From contig JAGXIL010000054.1 of NCBI GenBank assembly GCA_024635655.1, forward strand, positions 1-59,611: 59,611 nt of DNA, written 5' to 3'. The DNA comes from Gillisia sp. (GTDB taxonomy: Bacteria > Bacteroidota > Bacteroidia > Flavobacteriales > Flavobacteriaceae). The position numbers and the translations under genes are program-made. Below, piece by piece: positions 16,115-26,325 of this stretch (its first letter is position 1; each line of letters starts with the position of its first letter). Below the pieces are notes generated by a model that saw only the letters and a program-made list of their open reading frames with translations, made no database searches and was not told the DNA's origin.

Positions 16115-17386
16115 CTATCTAATGATCGTCTGCTTTCTGTCCGGTCCTACAGATATCACTGAAATGGGCACCTCCAATTCTTTTTCCAGGAAGGAAACAT
16201 ATTCCATAAATTCCTTCGGAAGCTGCGATTCATTGTCCATTTTGGTAAGATCTTCTTTCCATCCTTTAAAACTGGTATAGACGGGAGTAACATTTTCAGC
16301 TTCTATATTGTATGGCAAATGGTTTATTTCTTCTCCTTTATAATTATAAGCCGTAGCTACTTTTAAAGTTTCGAAACCACTTAATACATCCCCTTTCATC
16401 ATGATAAGTTCGGTGATCCCGTTGATCTGCACTGCATATCTAAGGGCTACAAGGTCTAACCAGCCGCAACGGCGGGGACGTCCTGTGGTAGCGCCAAATT
16501 CATTTCCTACTTTCCCCATGGTTGCTCCGTCTTCATCAAAAAGCTCGGTAGGGAAGGGGCCGCTTCCAACCCTGGTAGCATAGGCCTTAAAGATCCCAAA
16601 GGCTTTTCCTATCTGGTTAGGTGCAACTCCCAGGCCTGTACATGCCCCGGCTGCCGTAGTGGTAGAAGAGGTAACAAAAGGATAGGTACCAAAATCGATA
16701 TCAAGTAAGGATCCCTGGGCTCCTTCAGCAAGGATGGTCTTGCCATCTGCCTGGGCCCGGTAAAGGTATTCTTCACTGTCAATAAAGGTAAGTTCCTTCA
16801 AGGTCTTTACGGCCTCAAAGAACTCTATTTCCAGTTCTGCAAGATCGTACTGGATCTGTGCATCGTAGTAGGCGATCATATTCTCATGCTTATTGGCAAG
16901 AGCTCTGTATCTTTCTTTCCAGTCTTCCAGTTCAAGATCCCCAACCCGCAATCCGTTTCTTCCGGTCTTATCCATATAGGTAGGTCCAATTCCCTTTAGG
17001 GTAGAACCTATCTTGGCTTTTCCTTTGGAAGCTTCAGAAGCGGCATCCAGCAGGCGGTGGGTTGGTAAAATTAAATGGGCTTTTCTGGAGATCAGTAGAT
17101 TCGATTTGTAATCTATATTGAACTTGTCCAGGTTCTTAAGTTCTTTCTTGAAGATCACCGGGTCTATAACTACCCCGTTTCCTACCAGGTTTATTGTGTT
17201 CTTGTGAAAAATTCCGGAAGGGATGGTGTGAAGCACGTGTTTTTGTCCGTCAAATTCCAAAGTGTGTCCTGCATTGGGACCTCCCTGAAAACGTGCAATA
17301 ATGTCATATTTTTCGGTAAATACATCTACAATTTTACCCTTTCCTTCATCTCCCCATTGTAATCCTAGTAGTAAGTCTACTGCCAT
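16115..17386 (-). CDS. purA: Adenylosuccinate synthetase
   Basis: PurA joins IMP and aspartate with GTP to form adenylosuccinate, the first committed step to AMP. The 423-aa length is normal. Motifs seen: QWGDEGKGKIVD near residue 10 (GTP phosphate loop with the catalytic Asp), GGPNAGHTLEF with the active His, GIGPTY, and the C-terminal GRPRRCGWLDL for aspartate and IMP binding. It lies 3 bp downstream of the Fur-family gene and probably forms one transcript with it and relA/spoT. Confidence 0.97.
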   Translation of the reverse strand: MAVDLLLGLQWGDEGKGKIVDVFTEKYDIIARFQGGPNAGHTLEFDGQKHVLHTIPSGIFHKNTINLVGNGVVIDPVIFKKELKNLDKFNIDYKSNLLISRKAHLILPTHRLLDAASEASKGKAKIGSTLKGIGPTYMDKTGRNGLRVGDLELEDWKERYRALANKHENMIAYYDAQIQYDLAELEIEFFEAVKTLKELTFIDSEEYLYRAQADGKTILAEGAQGSLLDIDFGTYPFVTSSTTTAAGACTGLGVAPNQIGKAFGIFKAYATRVGSGPFPTELFDEDGATMGKVGNEFGATTGRPRRCGWLDLVALRYAVQINGITELIMMKGDVLSGFETLKVATAYNYKGEEINHLPYNIEAENVTPVYTSFKGWKEDLTKMDNESQLPKEFMEYVSFLEKELEVPISVISVGPDRKQTIIR

Positions 17387-17389
17387 AAA

Positions 17390-17869
17390 TTATTGATTTG
17401 TTGATTCCTTTTTAGTGCCGTAAAAGTATAAAGAATGATTAGATACTTCAATATTGAAGACTTCTTCAATTGTTTGTTTTATGCTTTGGATCCTGGGATC
17501 ACAAAACTCGATGACTTCTCCTGTATCTGTAAGAATAATATGGTCGTGATTGCGGTCAAAGTATGACTTTTCATACTGAGACTGGTTCTGCCCAAACTGG
17601 TGCCTGCGCACGAGTCCGCATTCTAAAAGAAGTTCGATAGTATTGTATAAGGTAGCACGGCTTACGCGGTACTTTTTATTCTTCATTTTGATGTAAAGAG
17701 ATTCGATATCAAAATGCTCCTCGTTGTTGTAGATCTCCTGGAGTATGGCAAAACGTTCCGGAGTTTTTCGGTGTCCTTTCTCCTCCAAAAATTTGGTAAA
17801 GACGTTCTTAACTACTGCCTGGTCATTTTTAGAAACTACTTTTTTGCTCATAATTTTCCTTCCCTGCAA
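17390..17869 (-). CDS. Fur-family transcriptional regulator
   Basis: This 159-aa protein has an N-terminal winged helix ([12 protein letters not shown], then [12 protein letters not shown] as recognition helix) and a dimerisation domain with the metal-site motif [10 protein letters not shown]. Residues for a Fur/PerR/Zur regulatory metal site are present (HDH, later H). The CxxC pair that usually follows (CLDC in Fur) is replaced by ILTD, and no C-terminal CxxC exists, so the structural Cys4 zinc site appears to be missing. Which metal or peroxide it senses cannot be said. The start at the internal MSKK (17851) is the better fit to the family. It sits between relA/spoT and purA in a tight minus-strand cluster. 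Confidence 0.88.
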   Translation of the reverse strand: MQGRKIMSKKVVSKNDQAVVKNVFTKFLEEKGHRKTPERFAILQEIYNNEEHFDIESLYIKMKNKKYRVSRATLYNTIELLLECGLVRRHQFGQNQSQYEKSYFDRNHDHIILTDTGEVIEFCDPRIQSIKQTIEEVFNIEVSNHSLYFYGTKKESTNQ

Positions 17870-17878
17870 AGATATTGT

Positions 17879-20086
17879 TTATTCTCTGGAGACCTTATCA
17901 ATTCCATTAATTTTTTTGAGATGCTGGATAAGCGTGTTCAAAATGGAATTGTTCTTCACCACCACGGTGATCTTTCCGCTGAATAAACCTTCAGAACTGG
18001 TGAAATTGATATTTCGCATATCCACGTTCATACTCTTGGAAATTTCCTTGGTCACCTCACTTACCAGCCCGATATTATCTATTCCCGTCAATTTTATAAC
18101 GGCTTTAAATTCCTGCTGTGTAGAATCGATCCATTTGGCCTGAATGATACGGTAGGCATAATTGCTCTGGAACTGTATGGCATTGGGACAATCCTTCTTA
18201 TGGACCTTTATTCCTTCACTTACCGTGATAAATCCAAAGACATTGTCTCCCGGAATGGGATTACAGCAATTAGCAAGTTTGTAATCCAGGATTTCCTCAT
18301 CCTTTCCAAAGACCAACTGGTCATATTTGGAGGTGATCTCCTCCTTGTCCAGATCTTCAGCAATTGATGGTTTTCTTATTTTGCTCTTAATATAACTTAC
18401 AAAAGCATTGCTTCGGGAGGCGGTAAATTCTTTTAATAATTTATTGTCGATCTTGCCTATTCCTACCCGATAGAAAAGGTCGAGGCTGGTTTTAAGCTTA
18501 AAATAAATCACCAGTTCGTTGATCATCTTTTCATTGAATGTCAACTTCTGGGCCTTTAATTTCCTTGCCAGGATAGCTTTCCCATCTTCTGCGATCTCTT
18601 TCTTTTCTTCCCTTAAAGAGGATTTTATTTTTGCTCTTGCCCTGGCAGTAGTGGCATAATCGAGCCAGTTCACATTGGGCTTTGCATTTTCTGATGTGAT
18701 GATCTCTATCTGGTCTCCACTCTTTAATTCATAGCTTAAAGGCACCAGTTTGCTGTTCACTTTGGCACCGCGGGTGTGCAATCCTACTTCGGTATGTATG
18801 CTGAAGGCAAAATCCAACGGAGTGGAACCCTTCGGTAAGGATTTCAGGTCTCCCTGGGGAGTAAAGACAAAGATCTCTTTGGCATACAGGTTCAGTTTGA
18901 ACTGTTCTACAAAATCGACCGCATTGGTCTCAGAATTTTCCAGGGCTTCCTGAAGGCGGTTCAGCCACTCTTCCATATCCTTTTCTTCCTGCTCTTCCCC
19001 GTGCTTGTATTTGTAATGGGCAGCATATCCTTTTTCTGCCACCTCATTCATGCGTTCACTGCGTATTTGCACCTCCACCCAACGGCCTTTTGGCCCCATC
19101 ACCGTAATGTGCAGGGCTTCGTATCCGGTTGTTTTGGGGGAAGAGATCCAGTCACGTAGCCTTATTGGATTGGGCCGGAAATGGTCTGTAACTATAGAAT
19201 ATATTTTCCAGGCAAGGAATTTTTCGTTGGCAATGTCACTTTTATAGATGATCCTTACCGCAAATTTGTCAAATACTTCGTCAAAAGTAATGTTCTGGGC
19301 ATTCATCTTTCTCCTTATGGAGAAGATGGATTTTGGCCTTCCCTTGATCTCATAATCGAGCGCTTCCTGGTCCAAAGAATCTTTTATAACTTTAGTGAAT
19401 GCATTGATATATTCATCCTGGTCTTCCTTACTCTCCCTGATCTTGGTAAGGATATCATTATACACTTCGGGTTCGGTATATTTTAAACCCAGGTCTTCCA
19501 GTTCTGTCTTGATGCTGTACAATCCAATTCTGTGGGCAAGGGGAGCATAGATGTAAAGGGTTTCTGAAGCTATTTTGATCTGCTTATCGGGCCGCATGGC
19601 CTCCATGGTTTGCATATTGTGCAACCGGTCTGCGATCTTGATAATGATCACTCTTACGTCATCGTTCAGGGTAAGAAGCATTTTGCGGAAATTCTCCGCT
19701 TGCATTGAAACGTCTTTGTCCTTTTTTAAATGCGATATTTTCGTAAGTCCGTCAACTATTTTCATCACGGTCTTACCAAACATCCTGTCAATGTCTTCAA
19801 GGGTATAGGAGGTGTCTTCAACCACGTCGTGCAGCAGGGCTGCGGCAATAGAGGTGGCATCCAGCCCTATTTCTGAGGCTACGATCTTGGCAACAGCAAT
19901 AGGGTGGAAGATGTATGCTTCTCCCGATTTCCGGCGCTGGTCTTTATGCGCATCTACCGCAGTGTCAAAAGCCAGACGGATGAGTTTTTTATCATCGTCT
20001 GAAAGTGACCTGTAGCTTATGCGCAGGAGTTCTTTATACTGCCGGGCAATATTCTTATTTTCCTTTTCTATAGCAGTTACTGTCAT
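17879..20086 (-). CDS. spoT: Bifunctional (p)ppGpp synthetase/hydrolase
   Basis: This 735-aa Rel/SpoT enzyme controls the stringent response by making and degrading (p)ppGpp. The hydrolase HD domain shows the metal motif LLHDVVEDT (about residues 87-95). The synthetase domain has SPKTTGYEALHI and VEVQIRSERMNEVAEKG. A TGS domain (IFVFTPQGDLKSLPKG, about 405-420) and a C-terminal ACT domain with VIKLTGIDNIGLV follow. Both catalytic halves look intact, so it is called bifunctional. A good promoter lies directly upstream (20091-20118); fur and purA follow within 10 bp each. Confidence 0.93.
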   Translation of the reverse strand: MTVTAIEKENKNIARQYKELLRISYRSLSDDDKKLIRLAFDTAVDAHKDQRRKSGEAYIFHPIAVAKIVASEIGLDATSIAAALLHDVVEDTSYTLEDIDRMFGKTVMKIVDGLTKISHLKKDKDVSMQAENFRKMLLTLNDDVRVIIIKIADRLHNMQTMEAMRPDKQIKIASETLYIYAPLAHRIGLYSIKTELEDLGLKYTEPEVYNDILTKIRESKEDQDEYINAFTKVIKDSLDQEALDYEIKGRPKSIFSIRRKMNAQNITFDEVFDKFAVRIIYKSDIANEKFLAWKIYSIVTDHFRPNPIRLRDWISSPKTTGYEALHITVMGPKGRWVEVQIRSERMNEVAEKGYAAHYKYKHGEEQEEKDMEEWLNRLQEALENSETNAVDFVEQFKLNLYAKEIFVFTPQGDLKSLPKGSTPLDFAFSIHTEVGLHTRGAKVNSKLVPLSYELKSGDQIEIITSENAKPNVNWLDYATTARARAKIKSSLREEKKEIAEDGKAILARKLKAQKLTFNEKMINELVIYFKLKTSLDLFYRVGIGKIDNKLLKEFTASRSNAFVSYIKSKIRKPSIAEDLDKEEITSKYDQLVFGKDEEILDYKLANCCNPIPGDNVFGFITVSEGIKVHKKDCPNAIQFQSNYAYRIIQAKWIDSTQQEFKAVIKLTGIDNIGLVSEVTKEISKSMNVDMRNINFTSSEGLFSGKITVVVKNNSILNTLIQHLKKINGIDKVSRE

Positions 20087-20090
20087 GGTC

Positions 20091-20118
20091 TAAAATTACA
20101 ATTAAGATTGAAAACAAA
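20091..20118 (-). promoter_or_regulatory. Promoter for spoT-fur-purA
   Basis: On the minus strand, TTTG (20115-20118) is followed after 16 bp by TAATTTTA (20091-20098), a 7/8 match to TAnnTTTG. It lies immediately before the ATG at 20086, giving an almost leaderless message. Confidence 0.5.
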
Positions 20119-20121
20119 CAA

Positions 20122-21360
20122 CTATTCCGCACCCCTCAGGTTTTTGTATCTCTTTATCAACGGAGGGTGAGAATAATGCACAAACACATAAGCTTTATGA
20201 GGAGTAAGGTTGCTAAGGCTGGTTCTTGAGAGTTTTTTTAATCCTGATATCAAAGGCTCAGCCTTATAGGTGTTTCTTGCAAAATTATCTGCCTGGTATT
20301 CAAATTTTCTCGACAGGTAGTTCATCAGTAACCCCGTGATCTCTGAAACCGGACTGTAGAGGATCCCAAAGGTGATCAGCCCTATATGAAAACTGGGATC
20401 ATTAACTCCCAAAGCCTTGGAGAACAATGGGTTTCCCACAAAAAGGGAAAGCAACCACAGTGTTATTCCGGTAGTAATAATAGCTGCAAATAAATTTACC
20501 ACCACATGTTTCTTCTTATAATGGCCTACCTCATGGGCCAGTACGCTCACGATCTCCTCTTCTTCAAGTTCCGTTACCAGGGTATCATATAAGGTGATCC
20601 TTTTTTCTTTTCCAAAACCCGAGAAATAGGCATTTGCTTTAGTGCTTCTTTTGGAGCCGTCGATCACAAAGATGTTATCTAGTTTAAAACCTACCTTATT
20701 AGCGTAATTCTCAATTTTTTCCCGTAAAGATCCCTCGGGCAGAGGCGTTTGCTTATTGAAGAGTGGCACGATGAGTTTTGCGTAGAACATATTGACAAAC
20801 ACCGTGAACACTGTGACCAGGATCCAGGCATACCACCAGAAATTATCTCCGGCAAACTGGTAAAACCAAATGATAAGTGCCAGAATTCCACCACCCACAA
20901 TGGCCATAAGGGCCCAGCCTTTCAGTTTGTCTTTGACAAAGGTGGCTTTAGTGGTTTTATTGAACCCGTACTTTTCTTCTATGACAAATGTGCTGTACCA
21001 GGAAAAAGGCAATGTAAGCAGATCACTTGCAAAAATGATGATCCCGAAGAATATCAAAGCGACAAGTATAGCATGATCAGAAATACTGCGGGCAATAGCG
21101 TCTACCCGGGCAAAGCCGTCAAAGAACAGGAAAGCCAGGATGAGCACCAGGGAAAAGGCCGAGGTGACCAGGCCAAATTTATAACGCTCTTTTTTGTACC
21201 GCTGGGATCTTTGATACTCTTGCTCATCATATACATCCTGTAATTCTGCCGGAACAGGATCATCAAAATGTCTTGCATTTAAAGCATCCAGTATCTTTTC
21301 AACTATAAAGTCGAGAAGGATAATAATTATGATAAGGTAAAAAAGAGTATCGGGGCTCAA
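20122..21360 (-). CDS. M48 family metallopeptidase (Ste24/CAAX-protease-like)
   Basis: This 412-aa polytopic membrane zinc protease has the zinc motif HEVGH in VLAHEVGHYKKKH (about residues 275-287). A third ligand is expected in the EYQADNFA stretch (about 355). The family's closing motif SHPPLIKRYKNL is near the C-terminus. Hydrophobic helices flank the catalytic domain in the Ste24 pattern. M48A enzymes degrade misfolded or modified membrane proteins; bacteria lack CAAX prenylation, so quality control is more likely. It is a separate gene, 35 bp from spoT. Confidence 0.9.
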   Translation of the reverse strand: MSPDTLFYLIIIIILLDFIVEKILDALNARHFDDPVPAELQDVYDEQEYQRSQRYKKERYKFGLVTSAFSLVLILAFLFFDGFARVDAIARSISDHAILVALIFFGIIIFASDLLTLPFSWYSTFVIEEKYGFNKTTKATFVKDKLKGWALMAIVGGGILALIIWFYQFAGDNFWWYAWILVTVFTVFVNMFYAKLIVPLFNKQTPLPEGSLREKIENYANKVGFKLDNIFVIDGSKRSTKANAYFSGFGKEKRITLYDTLVTELEEEEIVSVLAHEVGHYKKKHVVVNLFAAIITTGITLWLLSLFVGNPLFSKALGVNDPSFHIGLITFGILYSPVSEITGLLMNYLSRKFEYQADNFARNTYKAEPLISGLKKLSRTSLSNLTPHKAYVFVHYSHPPLIKRYKNLRGAE

Positions 21361-21570
21361 GAGGCTTTTTGTTAATTGTGCAATTATTAATATTCAAAAA
21401 GTATTTGGTTTTTTATCAAATAACTTCAATGGATTGTAGGTGTGTATTAGCAAATTTTAAACCAATAATGATAAATTACGGTTTTTTATTGATCGGGGTT
21501 TAAGTAATGATCTCCTGTGTTTTTCAGAAATTTTGCGGATCAGGGCACCCTGTATTCCGCAGGTCGGAAG

Positions 21571-22377
21571 CTACATAAAACCTCTCTGCCTCCTGGCCTC
21601 AAAGATCAGTATTCCGGCAGCGACAGAAAGGTTCATAGAGTCTATCTCTCCCTGCATGGGTATTATAATATTTTTAGTGGAATTCTCCAGCCATTCCCTG
21701 CTTAGTCCCACGGCTTCAGTGCCTACTACAATGGCTGAAGAGGGTGTATAATCTATTTCGTGGTAATTTTTTGATGCCTGTAACGCTGCGGCATATATAA
21801 AGACCTTTTTTTGTTTCAGAAATTCAATGATCTCTGACGTAGTTCCGGTTGCGATGTTGTTGGTAAAAACGCAGCCAACGCTGGACCTGATAATATTAGG
21901 ATTGAACATATCGGTTTTAGGATTGGCAATAAGTACGGCATCTACATTGGCAGCATCTGCAGTGCGAAGAAGAGCTCCTATATTTCCCGGTTTTTCGGGA
22001 GCTTCAGCTACAAGGATCAAAAGGTTTTTATCCTTCAGCATAAGGTTTTCCAGGCTCAGGTCCTTAGATCTCACAACTGCCACTAGCCCTTCAGTACTTC
22101 CGCGGTAGGCGATTTTGTTATAAACTTCAGTAGAAAGTTGGATGATTTCCGGTGATGTTTTCATCTTTTGAATTACCTGCTGAAGATCTTCTCCTTCATA
22201 AAGTTCATCACAATAATACATTTCCAAAATTTCAAAATTTCCTTTGACAGCAAGCCCGATTTCCCGGTTGCCTTCCACAATGAATACCCCTTCTTTTTTG
22301 CGCGACCTGGATTTTTCCTGAAGCTGGAATAAACGTTTGATAACCGGATTCTGAAGACTGGATATTTGTTTGTACAT
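21571..22377 (-). CDS. TrmH/SpoU-family RNA methyltransferase
   Basis: This 268-aa SPOUT enzyme would 2'-O-methylate rRNA or tRNA ribose. The N-terminal substrate-binding domain (VIKRLFQLQEKSRSRKKEG) is of the SpoU_sub_bind type. The trefoil-knot motifs are NIGALLRTADA with the catalytic Arg (about 132-142), VVGTEAVGLS (about 217-226), and IPMQGEIDSMNLSVAA (about 237-252), the SAM site. The RNA target is unknown. Its stop lies 210 bp from the start of the M48 gene, in a spacer with no further feature that I can see. Confidence 0.92.
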   Translation of the reverse strand: MYKQISSLQNPVIKRLFQLQEKSRSRKKEGVFIVEGNREIGLAVKGNFEILEMYYCDELYEGEDLQQVIQKMKTSPEIIQLSTEVYNKIAYRGSTEGLVAVVRSKDLSLENLMLKDKNLLILVAEAPEKPGNIGALLRTADAANVDAVLIANPKTDMFNPNIIRSSVGCVFTNNIATGTTSEIIEFLKQKKVFIYAAALQASKNYHEIDYTPSSAIVVGTEAVGLSREWLENSTKNIIIPMQGEIDSMNLSVAAGILIFEARRQRGFM

Positions 22378-22402
22378 CCTGCTAAATTAGAAAGATTAAT
22401 GT

Positions 22403-23476
22403 TTAAAAGGCGTTTTCAACGTCCTCATAATAATTTACAAGCAGGGCCACGACATAACTGTAGCTTTTCATCCCATCCTGCTGATTGTTGGCTTTTAAAA
22501 ATCCGCTGTAGCCATACTGGAAAATAGGCTCAAAAGGATTGGTGTGCCTCAGCCAGAAATCCCGCACTTCCTTGTAGTTCTCCTTTATCCCCGGATTAAT
22601 AGTGGCCGCCAGTTTGTCTGCCTGTGTCTTATCTCTTATATACAATTCATTGAGACAATAGCGAAGAGCGAAAGTGAGGCCTGAATATCGAAAATAGGGA
22701 TCGGGATGGTTCATGGTGGCAAGGCAGGCGATAAAATTGGCTTCGTTTTCTTTGGCAAATCCCAGCTGATGTCCAATTTCATGACTGGCAGTGGTTGGTA
22801 TCTTGTAATTTACTATTTGCGTATTGACCTGGGCTTCATTGGTCAACGGATTCAAATATCCGTTAAATCCCATATAAGTCAATGGAATGCTGAATATGGA
22901 GCGTTTCAGGCTTTTTCCGTTATAGGTAAGTTGAGGATAGTCCTTGCTTAAATAATCAAATCCATGAATAGTGGTCTTTAATATTTCACCTTTTTTGAAA
23001 TCATAAGGAACCAATATGCTGTCATTATTCACCAATTCCCTGTGCACTTCATTGGACTTTGAAATTAAGGTTGTGGTAAGCAGGACCAGCTTTTCAGTAG
23101 TATAATCATTTTTGATCTTCAGGGTCTTATGCAGGGGAAGCCTGTAATAATTCAAGCCCCAGAATACATGAAAACACCCGTAAATAATTGACGCAACAGC
23201 AAAGACCTGGATGATCCACTTCTTGGGATTTCGGAATCTGGTATTTATGCGTAGGGCTATCCACCTGATGACAGAGACAATAAAAAAAGTATAGAGTAGA
23301 TCACCTAAGGAAAAAGGCAGTATGCCCAGCGGAATTCTCATCAACCGGGAGATCACAGGATAAAATCCCAGGCTATACCAGGTTTCTATAAATTGAGGGT
23401 AGCCTGAGATTATTTTGATGGCGATATATTGCAAAGGCAATAGAATGGCTAAAATGATTCCGGCTTTATTTTTCAC
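22403..23476 (-). CDS. DUF3810 membrane-anchored putative zinc peptidase
   Basis: This 357-aa protein has three hydrophobic segments in the first 120 residues and an extracytoplasmic C-terminal domain. HEIGHQLGFAKENEANF (about 232-248) is a classic zinc-metallopeptidase HExxH with a downstream Glu, so peptidase activity is likely though undemonstrated in this Bacteroidota-specific family. It is 25 bp from the methyltransferase gene on the same strand, and divergent from pepD. Confidence 0.85.
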   Translation of the reverse strand: MKNKAGIILAILLPLQYIAIKIISGYPQFIETWYSLGFYPVISRLMRIPLGILPFSLGDLLYTFFIVSVIRWIALRINTRFRNPKKWIIQVFAVASIIYGCFHVFWGLNYYRLPLHKTLKIKNDYTTEKLVLLTTTLISKSNEVHRELVNNDSILVPYDFKKGEILKTTIHGFDYLSKDYPQLTYNGKSLKRSIFSIPLTYMGFNGYLNPLTNEAQVNTQIVNYKIPTTASHEIGHQLGFAKENEANFIACLATMNHPDPYFRYSGLTFALRYCLNELYIRDKTQADKLAATINPGIKENYKEVRDFWLRHTNPFEPIFQYGYSGFLKANNQQDGMKSYSYVVALLVNYYEDVENAF

Positions 23477-23513
23477 TTTCTAAAATTACAAACTAATAAA
23501 GGACCCGCAAATT

Positions 23514-23543
23514 TTTGTGCTTTGCTATTAACCAATATCTTTG
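23514..23543 (+). promoter_or_regulatory. Promoter for pepD
   Basis: TTTG (23514-23517), 18-bp spacer, TATCTTTG (23536-23543). This is a full match to the Bacteroidota TTTG/TAnnTTTG promoter. It predicts a leader of about 105 nt before the ATG at 23655. Confidence 0.7.
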
Positions 23544-23654
23544 TGAAGATACCAAAAATATATAGCTGAAACAGGGGTTTGCAGTTTCCAAATGTAGATA
23601 TTTCCTGTCTCCCTGCATTGCGGTTCTAATCTAAATATAAAATAATTTTTATCT

Positions 23655-25121
23655 ATGAATGAAGAAATAAGGGCCCTTGAGCCTCAGGAACTTTGGAATA
23701 AATTTGCCGATCTAAATGGGGTCCCCCGGCCTTCTAAAAAAGAAGAGCGGGTAATAGCCTTTATCAAAGACTTCGGAAATTCGCTGCAGCTGGAAACCTT
23801 TGTTGATCCTGTAGGAAACGTGATCATAAAAAAACCTGCTACGGAAGGGATGAAAGATAGAAAGCCGGTGGTTTTGCAGTCTCATCTTGATATGGTGCAC
23901 CAAAAGAACAATAGTACCAATTTTGATTTTGATACCCAGGGCATTGAAATGTATACTGATGGGGACTGGGTACGTGCAAAAGGAACCACTTTGGGTGCAG
24001 ATAACGGACTTGGAGTAGCAACAATCATGGCCATCCTGGAAAGCAAAACAATTGAACACCCCGCACTGGAAGCACTTTTTACCATTGATGAGGAAACAGG
24101 AATGACCGGCGCAAAGGGATTACAGCCCGGAGTACTGCAGGGAGAGATCCTGTTAAACCTTGATACGGAAGAAGATGATGAGATAGGAATAGGATGTGCC
24201 GGGGGAGTAGATGTTACAGCTACCCGGGCTTATCGCGAAACAGAAACCCCCGAGGGATCTTCTTCTTTTAAGATCACCGTAAGGGGATTGCAGGGAGGAC
24301 ATTCCGGAATGGACATCATTAAGGGCCTGGGGAATGCCAATAAGATCATGAACAGGATCCTTTATAATGCCTCTGAAGATCTGGATATTAAAATAAGCGA
24401 GATCAATGGGGGAGGGCTCAGGAATGCAATTCCCAGGGAAAGTGAAGCGGTGATCGTGGTAGATGACTTTCAGAAAAAAGCTTTAGTAGCCAGGCTGGAA
24501 CAAGATTGGGAGACCCTAAAGACAGAATTCGCCGCTTTGGAACCCAACCTTGACCTGGAGGTAAAAGAACTGGATGAGGTGCCTCAAAAAGTTATGGAAG
24601 AAGAAGCCCAGGCAAAATTACTAAAGACCATCTATACCCTCCATAATGGGGTTTACAGGATGAGCCCCGAGGTGGAGGGCCTTGTTGAAACTTCAAATAA
24701 TGTGGCCCGGGTGGAAGTGAAAAACGGAAAAATAAGCATAAGCTGCCTCACCCGCTCTTCTGTGGAATCTTCTAAGGATGATCTGACAAATCAATTGCAG
24801 TCTGCCTTTGAACTTGCAGATTTTGAAGTGGAACTTTCAGGAGATTACCCCGGCTGGGCACCTAACCGAAATTCTGATATTCTTAAAGTACTGGACGGAA
24901 TTTATGAAAAGATGAACAATGAAAAGGCAAATATTGCGGCCTGCCACGCGGGGCTGGAATGCGGGATCATTGGGCAGCATTATCCTGAAATGGATATGAT
25001 CTCTTTTGGGCCTACCATAAGAGGTGCCCATTCCCCCGATGAGAGAGCAAGTATCTCCTCTGCACAGAAGTACTGGAAATTTGTCCTGGAGATCTTAAGG
25101 AATATTCCATCCAAAAATTAG
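23655..25121 (+). CDS. pepD: Aminoacyl-histidine dipeptidase (M20 family)
   Basis: This 488-aa cytoplasmic metallo-dipeptidase is of the PepD/carnosinase type, splitting Xaa-His and other dipeptides. Metal-site motifs are QSHLDMVHQ (about 75-83; His, Asp), TTLGADNGLGVA with the bridging Asp (about 115-126), IDEETGMTGA with the catalytic Glu (about 148-157), LDTEEDDEIGIG, and HSPDERASI at the C-terminus. The lid domain insert is of normal size. It is a single gene with its own promoter and terminator. Confidence 0.95.
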   Translation: MNEEIRALEPQELWNKFADLNGVPRPSKKEERVIAFIKDFGNSLQLETFVDPVGNVIIKKPATEGMKDRKPVVLQSHLDMVHQKNNSTNFDFDTQGIEMYTDGDWVRAKGTTLGADNGLGVATIMAILESKTIEHPALEALFTIDEETGMTGAKGLQPGVLQGEILLNLDTEEDDEIGIGCAGGVDVTATRAYRETETPEGSSSFKITVRGLQGGHSGMDIIKGLGNANKIMNRILYNASEDLDIKISEINGGGLRNAIPRESEAVIVVDDFQKKALVARLEQDWETLKTEFAALEPNLDLEVKELDEVPQKVMEEEAQAKLLKTIYTLHNGVYRMSPEVEGLVETSNNVARVEVKNGKISISCLTRSSVESSKDDLTNQLQSAFELADFEVELSGDYPGWAPNRNSDILKVLDGIYEKMNNEKANIAACHAGLECGIIGQHYPEMDMISFGPTIRGAHSPDERASISSAQKYWKFVLEILRNIPSKN

Positions 25122-25140
25122 AATTTAATTTTATTCCAAT

Positions 25141-25175
25141 AAAAAGCGGCCATTCTTTTAAGATGGCCGCTTTTT
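25141..25175. terminator. Bidirectional terminator between pepD and the peptidyl-prolyl isomerase gene
   Basis: AAAAAGCGGCCAT, 9-nt loop, ATGGCCGCTTTTT. The stem is 13 bp with A/T runs on each side, placed between the convergent stops at 25121 and 25195. Confidence 0.9.
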
Positions 25176-25194
25176 GTATATATAAAGTTTAGGT

Positions 25195-26325
25195 TTATTC
25201 CTGGATACCTACCATTTCAATGATGAAAATTAGATCGGCATTTGGAGGGATCACTCCACCTGCACCTCCCGGACCATAAGCCAGGTGAGAGGGAACAAAG
25301 ATCGCCGCTTTATCACCAACCTGCATTTGCTGTAATCCTTCTTTAAAACCGGGAATGACTCTTGCATCAGCTCCAATAGGAGTTACCATAGGACCGTAAC
25401 CATCCTGGGCTTTTCTTTGCTCATCAAATATTCCCATTTCCCTTGCAACTTCTTCCCTGTTGGTGTCAAATACATTTCCGTCAGTAAAATAACCCTCATA
25501 AATTACCTGTACAAGATCGTTTTCATCGGGTTTTGGGCCGTCTCCTTTTTCAAGGAAGTTGATCTGCAGTCCGCTCTCCAGTTCTTCAGCTTCTTCTTGC
25601 AGGGAAGCAAACCTTGCTGCATTTTCCGCTTTAGCTCCTTCCATCTGGCTGGCGAGTTCTTCTTCTTCAGCTTTAAGTTCTGAAAGCCTGTTTTCAAAAG
25701 TTTCAGCTGCATCAAAATCTTTGGCTTCACTTCCTTTTCTTATTATGTTCAGGCTTTCGATCCTGATCTCTTCTGTGGGGCGGTCTTGTTCCCCTGTTTC
25801 TACCTGCCCAAGGCTATCTACCACTTCCATACCTTCTACTACCTGTCCAAAAATAGTATGGCGGCCATCAAGCCACGGAGTTTCCGCCAGGGTAACAAAG
25901 AACTGGCTGCCGTTTGTACCGGGGCCAGCATTTGCCATCGATAAATAGCCTTTGGAATCGTGCGTCAAAGTGTCTACGATCTCATCGGGAAATCTAAATC
26001 CTGGATCTCCGCTTCCGGTTCCTGTAGGGTCACCTCCCTGGATCATGAAATCTTCAATGACCCTGTGAAAGGTCAATCCGTCGTAAAAATTCTTGTCCTG
26101 GAAAGAACTGTCTACCATTGGGTGATTCCCTTCAGCAAGGGAAACAAAATTGGCTACAGTAATTGGAGTAGCCTGGTAATATAATTCGGCAACAAAAGTA
26201 CCTTGGTTTGTATTGAACTCTGCGTACATGCCGTCTTCAAGGTCTGGATAGTCATCGTTACAACCTACCATGCCTAACATAGTGGCACAAATAAATAGAA
26301 TACTTAAATTTTTCATTTTAATCAT
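25195..26325 (-). CDS. Cyclophilin-FKBP fusion peptidyl-prolyl isomerase lipoprotein
   Basis: This 376-aa lipoprotein (lipobox LGMVGC, Cys22) joins two unrelated proline isomerases. Residues about 30-195 are a cyclophilin domain ([44 protein letters not shown]), with active-site Arg in FHRV. A Glu/Ala-rich coiled-coil linker spans about 205-250. Residues about 255-376 are an FKBP domain ([35 protein letters not shown]). It overlaps the end of gldI by 8 bp. An envelope protein-folding role is inferred. M4 is an equally good start. Confidence 0.92.
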   Translation of the reverse strand: MIKMKNLSILFICATMLGMVGCNDDYPDLEDGMYAEFNTNQGTFVAELYYQATPITVANFVSLAEGNHPMVDSSFQDKNFYDGLTFHRVIEDFMIQGGDPTGTGSGDPGFRFPDEIVDTLTHDSKGYLSMANAGPGTNGSQFFVTLAETPWLDGRHTIFGQVVEGMEVVDSLGQVETGEQDRPTEEIRIESLNIIRKGSEAKDFDAAETFENRLSELKAEEEELASQMEGAKAENAARFASLQEEAEELESGLQINFLEKGDGPKPDENDLVQVIYEGYFTDGNVFDTNREEVAREMGIFDEQRKAQDGYGPMVTPIGADARVIPGFKEGLQQMQVGDKAAIFVPSHLAYGPGGAGGVIPPNADLIFIIEMVGIQE

